Source of the DNA: Parapedobacter luteus
GTDB taxonomy: Bacteria > Bacteroidota > Bacteroidia > Sphingobacteriales > Sphingobacteriaceae
Assembly (NCBI RefSeq): GCF_900168055.1
Contig: NZ_FUYS01000003.1
Span: forward strand, 62,001 to 126,000
Length of the DNA stretch: 64,000 bases
Reading direction: 5' to 3'
The position numbers and the translations under genes are program-made. Below, in pieces: positions 63,582 through 64,000 of the stretch. The notes beneath the pieces were generated by a model. That model did no database searches, was not told the DNA's origin, and saw only the letters and a list, made by a program, of their open reading frames with translations. Numbering within the stretch: the stretch's first letter is position 1; each line of letters opens with the position of its first letter.

Positions 63582-64000
63582 GCTTTCACGGACGAGCAAG
63601 CGCGGCGTCAGGACGATTTTTTCGGGTTTATGCTTGTAATAGTCGCCTTTTTTAAGCAGTTTAAGGAACAAACGCGCCACCTCCTCTCCCATTTCCACCG
63701 TACACTGGTCAACGGTGGATATCGTCGGGCTCACCAGGTTGGTAAACGCTTCATTAGCGAAGCCGACAATGCCAACATCTGCGGGAATACGTTTGCCTAT
63801 CGCCTTTAATTCCTGCACTACCCCCATGGCCGTAAAGTCTTCCAACGTAAATATCGCATCGAAATCAATGCGCGCAGCCATCAATTCACGCACGCATTGG
63901 CGCCCAAATTCCAGGGAAAAGTCTCCTTTGATGATCAAATTTTCGTCGATAGGGAGTCCATATTGTTTCAAAGCGTCCAAGTAGCCACGCAAACGTTCGT
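63570..64000 (-). CDS. LacI-family transcriptional regulator, C-terminal part (partial)
   Basis: The last ~143 residues of a second LacI/GalR-type regulator; the HTH end lies beyond the right edge. The frame runs through 64000 (RLRGYLDALKQYGL), and the codon at 63990-63992 is an internal Leu. Visible effector-domain blocks are FDAIFTLEDFTAMGVVQEL, DVGIVGFANEAFTNLVSP and TISTVDQCTVEMGEEVARL. It is different from the regulator at 57182. It faces GH115 and may control genes to the right. Confidence 0.9.
   Translation of the reverse strand, partial: ERLRGYLDALKQYGLPIDENLIIKGDFSLEFGRQCVRELMAARIDFDAIFTLEDFTAMGVVQELKAIGKRIPADVGIVGFANEAFTNLVSPTISTVDQCTVEMGEEVARLFLKLLKKGDYYKHKPEKIVLTPRLLVRESSSR

Overview
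The window is a 64 kb chromosomal segment from a Bacteroidota bacterium. It most resembles the Sphingobacteriaceae/Parapedobacter group, an inference from gene content and a balanced GC content, not from any rRNA marker. SusC/SusD pairs, a hybrid two-component regulator, type IX secretion proteins of the PorD and PorG types, glycine-lipid acyltransferases and promoters of the Bacteroidota form (TTG near -33, TAnnTTTG near -7) all point the same way. No rRNA, tRNA, CRISPR array, insertion sequence or phage gene was seen.

Positions 1-20.7 kb are housekeeping: the end of clpC, a small lipoprotein, fabI, recN-porD, a SprT-like protein, an M28 peptidase, two CBS proteins, a YqeY protein, a GlsA/GlsB-like acyltransferase pair, and the envelope cluster CBS-nadK-porG-uppS-bamA-skp-skp. 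Two Fe-S electron-transfer proteins follow.

Positions 20.7-64 kb form a xylan-degradation locus. Its core (23.9-43.1 kb, minus strand) is SusC-SusD-SusC-SusD-DUF1735 protein-GH10-GH95-HTCS. This matches the known Xus (xylan utilisation system) layout with a GH95 enzyme inserted. Around it are a CE20-like acetyl esterase, GH43_1, a CE1 esterase, GH127/146, two further GH43, a second GH10, a third SusCD pair, a LacI-family regulator, GH67 and GH115. Together these can cut decorated glucuronoarabinoxylan: the endo-xylanases cut the chain, the esterases and side-chain enzymes strip it, and GH43/GH67 finish the oligosaccharides.

Reading the non-coding DNA suggests two regulatory layers. A LacI-type operator, TGCAAYCGRTTGCA, sits in three divergent intergenic regions (22718, 50390, 57109). 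These serve CE20/GH43_1, GH43/GH10 and SusCD/LacI-GH67-GH115. A different signal, a direct repeat of ATGTTACAT with a 21-bp period, lies upstream of the HTCS-linked SusC operon (43419) and, weaker, upstream of the GH43-GH127 operon (48719).

The locus also carries gene fossils. A frameshifted, deleted GH10 lies between GH67 and GH115. A SusD fragment and a 96-bp near-copy of the GH43_1 3' end lie side by side at 51.55-51.78 kb. The near-copy is in direct orientation with its parent 27,890 bp away, so recombination between the two could excise the whole HTCS-controlled part.
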